From contig NZ_CP080519.1 in assembly GCF_019468465.1 (NCBI RefSeq), forward strand, positions 9,293,001 through 9,357,000: a DNA stretch of 64,000 nt. The letters run 5' to 3'. Numbering within the stretch: position 1 is the stretch's first letter; each line of letters starts with the position of its first letter. Both the position numbers and the translations under genes were made by a program. Below, piece by piece: positions 42,528 through 50,849 of the stretch. Under the pieces are notes generated by a model, which saw only the letters and a program-made list of their open reading frames with translations, made no database searches and had not been told where the DNA came from. This DNA comes from Amycolatopsis sp. DSM 110486. Its GTDB lineage: Bacteria > Actinomycetota > Actinomycetes > Mycobacteriales > Pseudonocardiaceae.

Positions 42528-44144
42528 CTAGGAGGCGGAGGTGAACTGGTCGTAGATGACCGTGCCTGCGCGCACCGTCCGCAGGCATTTCGGCAGCGGC
42601 GCACCCGGGTCGAGGCGCGGCAGCGGCGGCACGCCGGAGCGCGGATCGGTGGACCAGCGCTGCACGCGGGTGTCGGCCGTGGCGACGACGAGGTCGGTCG
42701 CGTCCCAGATCGCGTAGTGCGCCGGTGCGCCGGGCACGAGGCTGCCGGTCACGCCGTCGTTGACGCCGGCGGCGCGGTGGCCCGCGCGGGTGTGGGCGGT
42801 GAAGGCGGCGCGCGCGGAGAGCCGGGCGGCTGGGGTGTGGTGGTGCACGGCCGCGCGGACGGCGGCCCACGGGTCGAGCGCCGTCACCGGGGAGTCGGAG
42901 CCGAAGGCGAGCACCACGCCCTCCGCGGCGAGCGTGGCGAACGGGTTGAGCCCGGCGGCGCGGTCGGCGCCGAGGCGCTCGGCGTACATGCCGGCGTCGC
43001 CGCCCCACGCGTCGTCGAACAGCGGCTGCACCGAGGCGACGACACCCCAGCCGGCGAGGACGCGGGCCTGGTCGGCGGTGACCATCTCCAGGTGCTCGAG
43101 CCGGTGGTGGCGGGCGGCGAGCGCGCGCTGGCCCACCTCCTTCTCGGCCAGCCGGAAGCCTTCGACGACCTCCGCGACGGCCGCGTCGCCGATCACGTGG
43201 AACCCGGCCTGCAGCCCGGCCTCGGTGCACGAGGCTAGGTGCTCGCCGATGCCGGCTGCGTCGGCGTAGAGGGCACCGGATGTGCCCGGCTCATCGGCGT
43301 ACGGGCTGCTCAGCGCGGCGGTGCGGGAGCCGAGCGCGCCGTCGACGAACAGGTCGCCCGCCACGCCGTGGGCACCGAGGGCGCGGGCGGTGTCGAGACC
43401 GCCGAGCTCACCCCAGTAGCCGACGACCTCGGGCAGGCCGGGTTCGGCGGCGAGGGCGAGCAGGCCGGCGAAGTCGTCCTGGGCGGCGATGTCCGGGCCG
43501 CCGCACTCGTGCACGCCGACGATCCCGCGCGCGGCGGCCTCGGCGAGGAACGCGCGCTGCGCCGCGGTGCGCTGCTGCGGGCTGATCGCGGCGCGCGCGG
43601 CCGCGCGGACCTTGTGGTGGGCGTCGCGGGTGAGCGGTCCGTCGGCGGAGAAGCCTTCGCCGACGCGGGCCTCGGGCGCGAGGTCGATCAGCGCGGTGGA
43701 CACGAGCGCGGAGTGCACGTCGACGCGGCTGAGGTAGACGGGCGTGGTGCCGGCGGCGTCGTCGAGCTCGGCGCGGCCGGGCAGGCGCGGGTCGGTCCAG
43801 GCCGACTCGTCCCAGCCGTGCGCGAGCAGCACCTGACCCGGCGCGGCGGCGACGGCGGCACGGACCGCGGCCAGCAGCTCGCCGGCGCCACGCACGCGCG
43901 TGAGGTCGAGGCCGGTCAGGTGCAGGCCGGTGGCGGTGGCGTGCACGTGGGCGTCGACGAACGCCGGGGCGACGAACGCGCCGTCGAGATCGACCACCGT
44001 CGCGTCCGGGTGCAGCGCGCGGGCGGGGGCGTCCTGGCCGACCCAGACCACGGTGCCGCCGGACACGGCCAGCGCCGTCGCGTCGGGGGAAGACGGGGTG
44101 TAGATCCTGCCGCCGAGCAGGAGCGTCGTGCTGTCGTTCGTCAC
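42528..44144 (-). CDS. Amidohydrolase (YtcJ-like)
   Basis: A 538-residue amidohydrolase_3 enzyme. Metal-binding VDAHVHATATGLHL is near residue 63, HECGGPD and HVIGDAAVAEV lie in the centre, and the late FGSDSPVTALDPWAAV has the catalytic Asp. It hydrolyses an unknown cyclic or linear amide. The GTG start and 10-bp spacing to lnt suggest cotranscription. Confidence 0.88.
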   Translation of the reverse strand: MTNDSTTLLLGGRIYTPSSPDATALAVSGGTVVWVGQDAPARALHPDATVVDLDGAFVAPAFVDAHVHATATGLHLTGLDLTRVRGAGELLAAVRAAVAAAPGQVLLAHGWDESAWTDPRLPGRAELDDAAGTTPVYLSRVDVHSALVSTALIDLAPEARVGEGFSADGPLTRDAHHKVRAAARAAISPQQRTAAQRAFLAEAAARGIVGVHECGGPDIAAQDDFAGLLALAAEPGLPEVVGYWGELGGLDTARALGAHGVAGDLFVDGALGSRTAALSSPYADEPGTSGALYADAAGIGEHLASCTEAGLQAGFHVIGDAAVAEVVEGFRLAEKEVGQRALAARHHRLEHLEMVTADQARVLAGWGVVASVQPLFDDAWGGDAGMYAERLGADRAAGLNPFATLAAEGVVLAFGSDSPVTALDPWAAVRAAVHHHTPAARLSARAAFTAHTRAGHRAAGVNDGVTGSLVPGAPAHYAIWDATDLVVATADTRVQRWSTDPRSGVPPLPRLDPGAPLPKCLRTVRAGTVIYDQFTSAS

Positions 44145-44206
44145 GGTGTCGAGTCTCCCCCGCGTCGCGCGCGCCGACCGCCCGGGGTCGGTTTTCCTCA
44201 CTCCGT

Positions 44207-44222
44207 GTGAACACGAGTTCAC
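44207..44222. promoter_or_regulatory. Palindromic operator in divergent spacer
   Basis: GTGAAC and GTTCAC flank ACGA without mismatch, between the amidohydrolase and the flavoprotein oxidase. The inner GAAC-N4-GTTC equals the core of the actinobacterial LexA box, but the flanking C/G are T/A, so LexA binding is uncertain. Confidence 0.4.
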
Positions 44223-44358
44223 CCCTGTGAGCCAGGTCACCTGAACGGGTCGGGCCGGTCGGCACGTGCTTGGTCCGTGAGGGAGCGCCGCCGCCAGGTG
44301 GCCGCCGAAGGGGACGCGCGGTGCGGGTGACCGGCCGGGCGGGAGACAGGGGACTTCG

Positions 44359-45777
44359 ATGCACCAGATCGTCGCGAGCCCGGTGACCGGGCTCATCCAG
44401 GCCGAAGACATCACCGACCTCGTCGCTGTGACCGAAGGCGAGGTGCTGCTGCCGGGCGAGCCCGGATATGCCACCGAGTGTGCCGCCTTCAACTTCAACA
44501 ACCCGCTCGAACCCGCGCTCGTCGTCGCCGCGGCCTCGTCCGCCGACGTGCAGAACGCCGTCCGGTTCGCGCGGCGCCGATCACTGCCCGTAGCGATCAA
44601 GGCCACGGCTCACCAGGTCGTGGCCCAGGTGCGCGACGCGGTGCTGATCACCACGAGCCGCATGACCGGCGTGACCGTGGACCCGCGGCGGCGCACCGCG
44701 CGGGTCGAGGCCGGCGCCCGCTGGCAGCAGGTCCTCGACGCGGCGGCCGAGCACGGGCTGGCGCCGCTGGCCGGGTCCGCGCCGGGCGTCGGCGTCGTCG
44801 GCTACACGCTCGGCGGCGGCCTCAGCCCCGTGATCGGGCGGACCCGCGGCTACGCCGCCGACCACGTGCGGCTCATCGAGGTCGTGACCGCCGACGGCGC
44901 GCACCGGACCGTGACGGCCGAGACCGAGCGCGACCTGTTCTGGGCGCTGCGCGGCGGCAAGGGCAACTTCGGCGTGGTCACCGCGCTCGAGTTCGACCTG
45001 TTCCCCGTCACCCGCTTCTACGGCGGCGGCCTCTACTACGCGGGCGAGGACCTGGCCGTGGTGCTGCACGCGTGGCGCCAGTGGGTGCCGCTGCTGCCGG
45101 AGGAGGCCACGACCTCGGTGATGGTGCAACGGCTGCCGCCGGCACCCGAGCTGCCCGATGTGCTGCGCGGCGCGTTCGTGGTGCACCTGCGCTTCGCCCA
45201 CCTCGGCTCGCCCGAGGCCGCCGAACGGCTCCTCGCGCCACTGCGCGACGTCGCCCCGGTGCTCCTGGACCTGGTGGAAGACAAGCCGTTCAGCTCGATC
45301 GGCGAGATCCACCTCGACCCGGCCGACCCGCTCCCGTACTACGACCGCACCACCAGCCTGCGCGAGATCACCGCCGAGACGATCGACGCGCTCGTCGAAC
45401 TCACCGGGCCGGACTCGGACTGCCCGCTGCTGGGCGTGGAGCTGCGCGCCCTCGGCGGCGCGCTCGACCGCGAGCCCGCGGTGCCGAACGCGGTCCCTGT
45501 GCGCGGCGTGCCGTTCCTGGTGTTCGCCCTCGGCGTCGGCGGTCCCGAGCGCGCCGAGGAGCTGCGCGCTGCCCTCGACACCGTTGTCGGCGCGCTGGAG
45601 CCGTGGACGGCCGAGCGGCAGTCGCCGAACTTCCTCTCGGCCGACGAGGGCTCGTCGGCCGCCGCGGTGCGCGCGATCTACGGGCCGGAGCGCTACGACC
45701 GGCTCGCCGCGGTGAAGCACGTCTACGACCCGGGCAACCTCTTCCGCGTGAACCACAACATCCGTCCGGCAGCTTGA
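44359..45777 (+). CDS. FAD-binding (BBE-type) oxidoreductase
   Basis: A 472-residue PCMH/berberine-bridge flavoprotein: FAD domain ~50-215 with ALVVAAASSADVQNAVRFARR, and a BBE C-terminus AAVKHVYDPGNLFRVNHNI. The usual histidine for covalent FAD is probably His88 in KATAHQ. The second covalent cysteine is replaced in VGYTLGGGLSP, so only one covalent link is expected. Substrate likely a sugar or aromatic alcohol; unknown. Confidence 0.88.
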   Translation: MHQIVASPVTGLIQAEDITDLVAVTEGEVLLPGEPGYATECAAFNFNNPLEPALVVAAASSADVQNAVRFARRRSLPVAIKATAHQVVAQVRDAVLITTSRMTGVTVDPRRRTARVEAGARWQQVLDAAAEHGLAPLAGSAPGVGVVGYTLGGGLSPVIGRTRGYAADHVRLIEVVTADGAHRTVTAETERDLFWALRGGKGNFGVVTALEFDLFPVTRFYGGGLYYAGEDLAVVLHAWRQWVPLLPEEATTSVMVQRLPPAPELPDVLRGAFVVHLRFAHLGSPEAAERLLAPLRDVAPVLLDLVEDKPFSSIGEIHLDPADPLPYYDRTTSLREITAETIDALVELTGPDSDCPLLGVELRALGGALDREPAVPNAVPVRGVPFLVFALGVGGPERAEELRAALDTVVGALEPWTAERQSPNFLSADEGSSAAAVRAIYGPERYDRLAAVKHVYDPGNLFRVNHNIRPAA

Positions 45778-45781
45778 GAAC

Positions 45782-45814
45782 GCGTGCCGCAGTGGTCTGA
45801 CCGCTGCGGCACGC
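45782..45814. terminator. Hairpin after flavoprotein oxidase
   Basis: A 15-bp stem (GCGTGCCGCAGTGGT at 45782-45796 with 45800-45814, one G-T pair) and a three-base loop directly follow the stop codon. Confidence 0.75.
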
Positions 45815-45911
45815 ACAGTCACCGTGCAAGAAGATTTACGTCGTGAGAACGTTATGGCAGGATAATTTAACGCGTTACCGACGACTTGAAGCACGAATGA
45901 CTGGAGTACAG

Positions 45912-47297
45912 ATGACTGCGATCCAGGAACCTGTGCCGCCTCCCGCCCACGACCAGCCGTACGAGTACGCGCGCACCGAGCTGGTGGAACCGGACTGGCG
46001 CCGCTTCCCCGGCTGGCACCACGTGACCGACGCCGAGTGGCGCGACGCGCAGTGGCAGCGGGTGCACTGCGTCCGCAACGTCAAACAGCTGCGCGCGCTG
46101 ATGGGTGATCTGCTGGAGGAGCGGTTCTACGAGGACCTGCTCGCGGACCAGCGGGAAATGGCCACGATGTCGATGCTGCTGCCCCCGCAGATGCTCAACA
46201 CGATGGCCCCGTCCGCCGGCAGCGACCCGGCGAAGGTCACCGAGGCGTTCTACGCCGACCCGATCCGCCGCTACATGCTGCCCGTGCGCAGCGACCGCGA
46301 CCTCGCGTGGCCCAGCCACCCGCACTCGGAGCGCGACTCGCTGCACGAGGCCGAGATGTGGGTCGTCGAGGGTCTCACGCACCGGTACCCGACCAAGGTG
46401 CTCGCGGAGATGATCTCGACGTGCCCCCAGTACTGCGGGCACTGCACGCGCATGGACCTCGTCGGGAACTCGACGGAGCAGGTCGAGAAGCACAAGCTCA
46501 CGCTCAAGCCAGTCGACCGCCAGGACGCGATGATCGACTACCTCAAGCGCACCCCGGGCGTGCGCGACGTCGTGGTGTCCGGCGGCGATGTCGCCAACGT
46601 GCCGTGGCCGCAGCTCGAGTCGTTCCTCATGCGCCTCATGGACATCGAGACCATCCGCGACATCCGCCTCGCCACCAAGGCGCTGGCCGCGCTGCCGCAG
46701 CACTGGCTGCAGCCGAAGGTGACCGAGGGCCTCGAGCGCGTCGCCGTCACAGCCCAGCGGCGCGGCGTGAACCTCGCCATCCACACGCATGTCAACCACG
46801 CGCAGTCCGTCACGCCCCTGGTCGCCGAAGCCGCGCGCACCGCGCTCGAGGTGGGTGTGCGCGACGTGCGCAACCAGGGCGTGCTGATGCGCGGCGTCAA
46901 CGCCACCCCCGCCGCACTGCTGGACCTGTGCTTCGCGTTGCAGGGCGAGGCGAACATCCTGCCGTACTACTTCTACATGTGCGACATGATCCCCAACGCC
47001 GAACACTGGCGCGTCGCCGTGTGGGAAGCCCAGGACCTGCAGCACGCCATCATGGGCTACCTCCCGGGCTACGCCACCCCCCGCATCGTCTGCGACGTCC
47101 CCTACGTCGGCAAGCGCTGGGTCCATCAGCTCGCCGACTACGACCGCGACCGCGGCATCTCCTACTGGACGAAGAACTACCGCACCGGCATCGAGCACGC
47201 GGACCCGGAGGCCTTGCAGCGGCGGTACCCGTACTACGACCCGATTTCGACGCTGCCGGAGAGCGGGCGGAAGTGGTGGGCCGAGCAGAACGGCTGA
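45912..47297 (+). CDS. KamA-like radical SAM aminomutase
   Basis: A 461-residue lysine 2,3-aminomutase family protein. The radical SAM cluster motif CPQYCGHC (CxxxCxxC, Cys171/175/178) is in an aminomutase context (MISTCPQYCGHCTRMDL), with DVVVSGGDVANV, HTHVNHAQSVTPL and NQGVLMRGVN also conserved. The PLP-lysine region reads IVCDVPYVGKRW, a variant of the usual one. It would move the alpha-amino group of lysine or a related amino acid to the beta position. The ATG at 45912 has GGAG five bases upstream. Substrate uncertain. Confidence 0.86.
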   Translation: MTAIQEPVPPPAHDQPYEYARTELVEPDWRRFPGWHHVTDAEWRDAQWQRVHCVRNVKQLRALMGDLLEERFYEDLLADQREMATMSMLLPPQMLNTMAPSAGSDPAKVTEAFYADPIRRYMLPVRSDRDLAWPSHPHSERDSLHEAEMWVVEGLTHRYPTKVLAEMISTCPQYCGHCTRMDLVGNSTEQVEKHKLTLKPVDRQDAMIDYLKRTPGVRDVVVSGGDVANVPWPQLESFLMRLMDIETIRDIRLATKALAALPQHWLQPKVTEGLERVAVTAQRRGVNLAIHTHVNHAQSVTPLVAEAARTALEVGVRDVRNQGVLMRGVNATPAALLDLCFALQGEANILPYYFYMCDMIPNAEHWRVAVWEAQDLQHAIMGYLPGYATPRIVCDVPYVGKRWVHQLADYDRDRGISYWTKNYRTGIEHADPEALQRRYPYYDPISTLPESGRKWWAEQNG

Positions 47298-47309
47298 GGC
47301 GCTCGACGC

Positions 47310-47351
47310 GGTGGTGGGCGTCGCGACGGGTTCCGCGCGACGCCAACCACC
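47310..47351. terminator. Hairpin between convergent genes
   Basis: A 16-bp stem with one G-T pair (47310-47325 with 47336-47351) lies between the KamA-like gene and the convergent surface-protein gene. Confidence 0.7.
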
Positions 47352-47370
47352 GTCCGGTCGGTGCCGGAAG

Positions 47371-48153
47371 TCAGCTGACCGCGGCCACGGCGACCACGCC
47401 GCGGTCGACCTGCACCGTGCCGCCGTCGGTGACCGTGAACGGCTCGGTGCGAGCGGTCTGGAAGTACTGGTTCTCGCCGTTCGGCGTGAAGTCCGAGTCG
47501 ACGCGGTCGTCCCCGGCGTCCGGCGTGGTGAAGAGCCACCGGCTGGTCTGGACCTCGACCTCCGCGTAGTACTCCTTCGCCGGGACCTGCTCGGAGTACT
47601 GCCCGTCGAAGGTGTTCGCCCCGCCGTACAGGTCGTCGTCGCCCACCGAACGGACGCTGATGCCGCCCGGGTCCACCGCGGGCTCGCCCGGCTGCCGCAG
47701 CCCGTCGGCGTTGAGGTCATTCCAGAACTGCGTCTTGACGATCCCCTTGCCGACGTAGGTCAGCGTCTGCCGGTCGGTGTCGTTCGCCGCGTTCGCGTCG
47801 GGTGACGTCGTCGACGCCTCCGCCGTGACGTCGGACGCCCCGCCCACGGTCGCGCCGGACACCCCCGCGGTCAGGCTCAGCCCGTAGGGCTCGGCACCGG
47901 CGGCGAGGTCGCCGACGAACGCACACGTGGTGGTGCGTCCCTCACCCGAGCAGTCCCACTGGTTCGTGGTCATGCTGCCGCTCTCCTGCAGCTCGGGCGG
48001 CAGCGTCACACTGAACCGCACCCCGGACGCTGCCGCGGTCCCGGCGTTGAGCACCTGCACGTACACCGAGGTCCAGCCGCCGTCGGGGAGGATATCGAGC
48101 GCGGCCGGGCCTTGTAGAACTGCCGACGGTATGCGCGAACACGGCGTGAACAT
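47371..48153 (-). CDS. DUF11/SdrD_B-type protein lacking signal peptide
   Basis: A ~260-residue protein with a DUF11-like beta domain (LPDGGWTSVYVQVLNAGTAAASGVRFSV, then DANAANDTDRQTLTYVGKG) and a SdrD_B-like domain (VKTQFWNDLNADGLRQPGEPAVDPGGISV). Such proteins are normally exported and surface-attached. No signal peptide or sorting motif is seen in this frame; upstream codons, including a GTG at 48174, do not restore one. It may be 5'-truncated or mis-started. Confidence 0.6.
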   Translation of the reverse strand: MFTPCSRIPSAVLQGPAALDILPDGGWTSVYVQVLNAGTAAASGVRFSVTLPPELQESGSMTTNQWDCSGEGRTTTCAFVGDLAAGAEPYGLSLTAGVSGATVGGASDVTAEASTTSPDANAANDTDRQTLTYVGKGIVKTQFWNDLNADGLRQPGEPAVDPGGISVRSVGDDDLYGGANTFDGQYSEQVPAKEYYAEVEVQTSRWLFTTPDAGDDRVDSDFTPNGENQYFQTARTEPFTVTDGGTVQVDRGVVAVAAVS

Positions 48154-48256
48154 GAAGAGCAAGATCCGGCTCACCTGTTCGAGGGGTTCTCGAGGCCGGG
48201 AACAGGCGGGAAGAAAGCACACGCTCCCCCGCCACTATCAACGTATAACGCACCCC

Positions 48257-48275
48257 GGGGCTTGTGGCAAGACCC
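48257..48275 (+). promoter_or_regulatory. Rifamycin-associated element (RAE) upstream of helR
   Basis: GGGGCTTGTGGCAAGACCC matches the published RAE consensus GGGGCTTGCGGCAAGGCCC at 17 of 19 bases and keeps the inverted-repeat form. It is 79 bp before the helR start. RAEs drive rifamycin-inducible genes in actinobacteria. A possible -35 TTGTGG lies inside it with a CACAAT 19 bp later. Confidence 0.85.
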
Positions 48276-48353
48276 GGGTGATGCCGCACAATCACCACCC
48301 TGAAGCCGCGACCTGCGAAAACGTGGTGGCGGCGAGAGTGGTGAAGGGGATCT

Positions 48354-50582
48354 GTGTCAGCTGAGGGGTACGAACAGGAATTGCGGTCCGAGCGCGCCTA
48401 CGTCGCCCGGCTTTACACGCGCCTCGACGGCGAACGCGCGCGGGTGAAGGGCGAGTACGAGGCCGCGCTGGGGGAAAACGGCGGGACGCCCATGGAGCGC
48501 GACGTGCGCGTGCGTGCGCTGGGCAGGGAGGTGCGGCGGCTGGACGTGGTGGACAACGGCCTGTGTTTCGGCCGCCTGGACACGCTCGACGACGACGTGT
48601 CCTACATCGGCCGCATCGGGTTGTTCGACGAGGAGGACGAGTACCGGCCCGGGCTGCTGGACTGGCGGGCGCCGGCGGCGCGCCCGTTCTACACCGCGAC
48701 CGGGGCGCACCCGGAGAACGTGCGCCGGCGCCGCCAGTTCCACACGCGCGGGCGGCGGGTCCGCGAGTTCACCGACGAGGTGCTCGGCCGGCCCACCACC
48801 GGCGAGCACGGTGACGCCGACGCGGCGCTGCTGGCGGCCGTCAACGCGCCGCGCGGTGAGGGCATGCGCGACATCGTGGCGACGATCCAGGCCGAGCAGG
48901 ACGAGATCATCCGGCTCGACCACCCGGGCGTGCTGGTGATCGAAGGCGGCCCGGGCACAGGGAAGACCGTGGTGGCGCTGCACCGCGTCGCCTACCTGCT
49001 CTACACGCAGCGGGAGCGGATGGAACGCCATGGCGCGCTTGTCGTCGGGCCGAACCCGGCGTTCCTGCAGCACATCGGGCGCGTGCTGCCGTCGCTGGGC
49101 GAGACCGACGTGGTGTTCACGACCACCGGCGGTTTCGTGCCCGGCCTGCACGTGACCGCCGAGGACGGGCCGGAGGCGGCGCGGCTGAAGGGCGAGCTGA
49201 AGATCCTCGACGTGCTCGCGGCCGCGATCGCCGACCGGCAGCGGATGCCGGAGGAGCCGGTGCCGGTCACGGTCGGCGACGTCATCGTGCGGATCGACGC
49301 CGAGACCGCGCAATGGGCCATCGAGGAGGCGCGCGCGAGCGGGCTGCCGCACAACGAGGCGCGCGACGTGTTCACCGAGATCGTCACCTACGTGCTCACC
49401 GAGCGCGCGATCAACCGCATCGGCCGCGGCTGGCTGGGCCGCGACAACCGCGAGGAACGCGACGACCTCAAGCGCACCCTCCTCAAGGAACTCGCCGGCA
49501 ACCCGCGGTTCGTCGCCGCCGTCGACGAGCTGTGGCCCATCCTCACTCCGCAGGGCCTGCTCGCGTCGCTCTACGAGTCACCGGAACGGATGCGCGCGGC
49601 GGGCGCCGACGCGGTACTGCTGCGCGAAGACGGCGAAGCGTGGACGGTGTCGGACGTGCCGCTGCTCGACGAGCTCGTCGACCTGCTGGGCCGCGACAAG
49701 GCCGCCGACGCCCGGGCCGAGCAGGCGGCCGAGCGGGAGCGCAAGGCCCAGGCCGCCTACGCCGCCGACGTGCTCGACTCGCTCATCGAACGCGAGGACC
49801 TCAACGACGACGTCGGCCTGCTCGCCAAGGACCTGCTCTACGCCGAGGACCTCGCCGACCGGTTCGTGGCGCGCGACACCCGCGACCTCGTCGAACGCGC
49901 CACCTCCGACCGTGACTGGACCTACCGGCACGTGGTGGTCGACGAGGCCCAGGAACTGTCCGAAATGGACTGGCGCGTGCTGATGCGCCGCTGCCCGGGC
50001 CGCTCCTTCACCGTCGTCGGCGACCTCGCGCAACGCCGGTCGGCAGCCGGGGCGACGTCGTGGGCCTCGATGCTGGACCGCTACGTGAGCGACCGCTGGG
50101 CGTACCGCTCCCTCACGGTCAACTACCGCACGCCGGCGGAGATCATGAGCGTCGCGGCCGCCGTGCTCGCCGGGTTCGCCCCGGGGATCCGCCCGCCGGA
50201 CTCGGTCCGCGCCAACGGGGTCCAGCCGTGGTCGCGGCACGTCACCGAGGCCGAACTGCCCGCCGCGGTGGAGGAGTTCGTGCGCGAGGAAGCCGGACGC
50301 GAAGGCACCAGCGTCGTCATCGGGCCCCCGGACGTGCCCGGCGCCGTGCCGGCCGCGGAGACCAAGGGGCTGGAGTTCGACGCCGTGCTGGTTGTGGACC
50401 CGGACCGCATCCTCGAGGACGGTCCCCGCGGCGCTGCCGAGCTGTATGTGGCACTGACGCGCGCGACGCAGCGCCTCGGTGTCCTGCACCGCGGCCCGTT
50501 GCCGGTGGCGCTGACGGGGCTCACCGAAACGGCGACGCGCGCGACGGCCGGGGCGCTAACGGTGGAGGTTCGAAGAGTCTGA
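48354..50582 (+). CDS. helR: RNA polymerase recycling ATPase HelR (HelD-like)
   Basis: A 742-residue UvrD/Rep-like motor. It has an N-terminal helical arm (~1-70) ending LDVVDNGLCFGRLD, Walker A GGPGTGKT (~198-205), a long helical insertion, DEAQELSEMDW (Walker B) and C-terminal motifs VNYRTPAEIM and YVALTRATQRLG. HelR proteins detach stalled or rifamycin-bound RNA polymerase and give rifamycin tolerance. The GTG start has GAAGGGGA upstream. The RAE supports the HelR rather than HelD call. Confidence 0.9.
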   Translation: MSAEGYEQELRSERAYVARLYTRLDGERARVKGEYEAALGENGGTPMERDVRVRALGREVRRLDVVDNGLCFGRLDTLDDDVSYIGRIGLFDEEDEYRPGLLDWRAPAARPFYTATGAHPENVRRRRQFHTRGRRVREFTDEVLGRPTTGEHGDADAALLAAVNAPRGEGMRDIVATIQAEQDEIIRLDHPGVLVIEGGPGTGKTVVALHRVAYLLYTQRERMERHGALVVGPNPAFLQHIGRVLPSLGETDVVFTTTGGFVPGLHVTAEDGPEAARLKGELKILDVLAAAIADRQRMPEEPVPVTVGDVIVRIDAETAQWAIEEARASGLPHNEARDVFTEIVTYVLTERAINRIGRGWLGRDNREERDDLKRTLLKELAGNPRFVAAVDELWPILTPQGLLASLYESPERMRAAGADAVLLREDGEAWTVSDVPLLDELVDLLGRDKAADARAEQAAERERKAQAAYAADVLDSLIEREDLNDDVGLLAKDLLYAEDLADRFVARDTRDLVERATSDRDWTYRHVVVDEAQELSEMDWRVLMRRCPGRSFTVVGDLAQRRSAAGATSWASMLDRYVSDRWAYRSLTVNYRTPAEIMSVAAAVLAGFAPGIRPPDSVRANGVQPWSRHVTEAELPAAVEEFVREEAGREGTSVVIGPPDVPGAVPAAETKGLEFDAVLVVDPDRILEDGPRGAAELYVALTRATQRLGVLHRGPLPVALTGLTETATRATAGALTVEVRRV

Positions 50583-50612
50583 CGCGGAGATGCGAGGCCT
50601 CTGCCAAGCACT

Positions 50613-50666
50613 GCCAAGGGGCTGGTGCACCACACCGTCACCGGTACGGCCCACCAGCCTCTTGGC
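50613..50666 (+). terminator. Hairpin after helR
   Basis: GCCAAGGGGCTGGTG at 50613-50627 pairs with 50652-50666 over 15 bp (one G-T pair), with a 24-base loop. It is 30 bp past the helR stop. Confidence 0.55.
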
Positions 50667-50849
50667 GGTCGACGACCTCGCCTCACCCAGACCGAAAGGC
50701 CGGTCTCCTGTGCAGAAGGAACCTGACCCCGAGTAGCCGTAGGCGTCGAACGCGGGCGCGACCATGGCGTCTGTTCCAGACCATCACCTGCCGGCGTGCC
50801 ACCAGCAGGCCAGATGGCAGCCAATATTCGCGCGGCGCGCGGCGGGTCG

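Noticed and set aside
41165..42544. Plus-strand open frame opposite lnt
   Set aside because: Low-complexity Arg/Gln/His composition, while the opposite strand carries the full Lnt catalytic residues.
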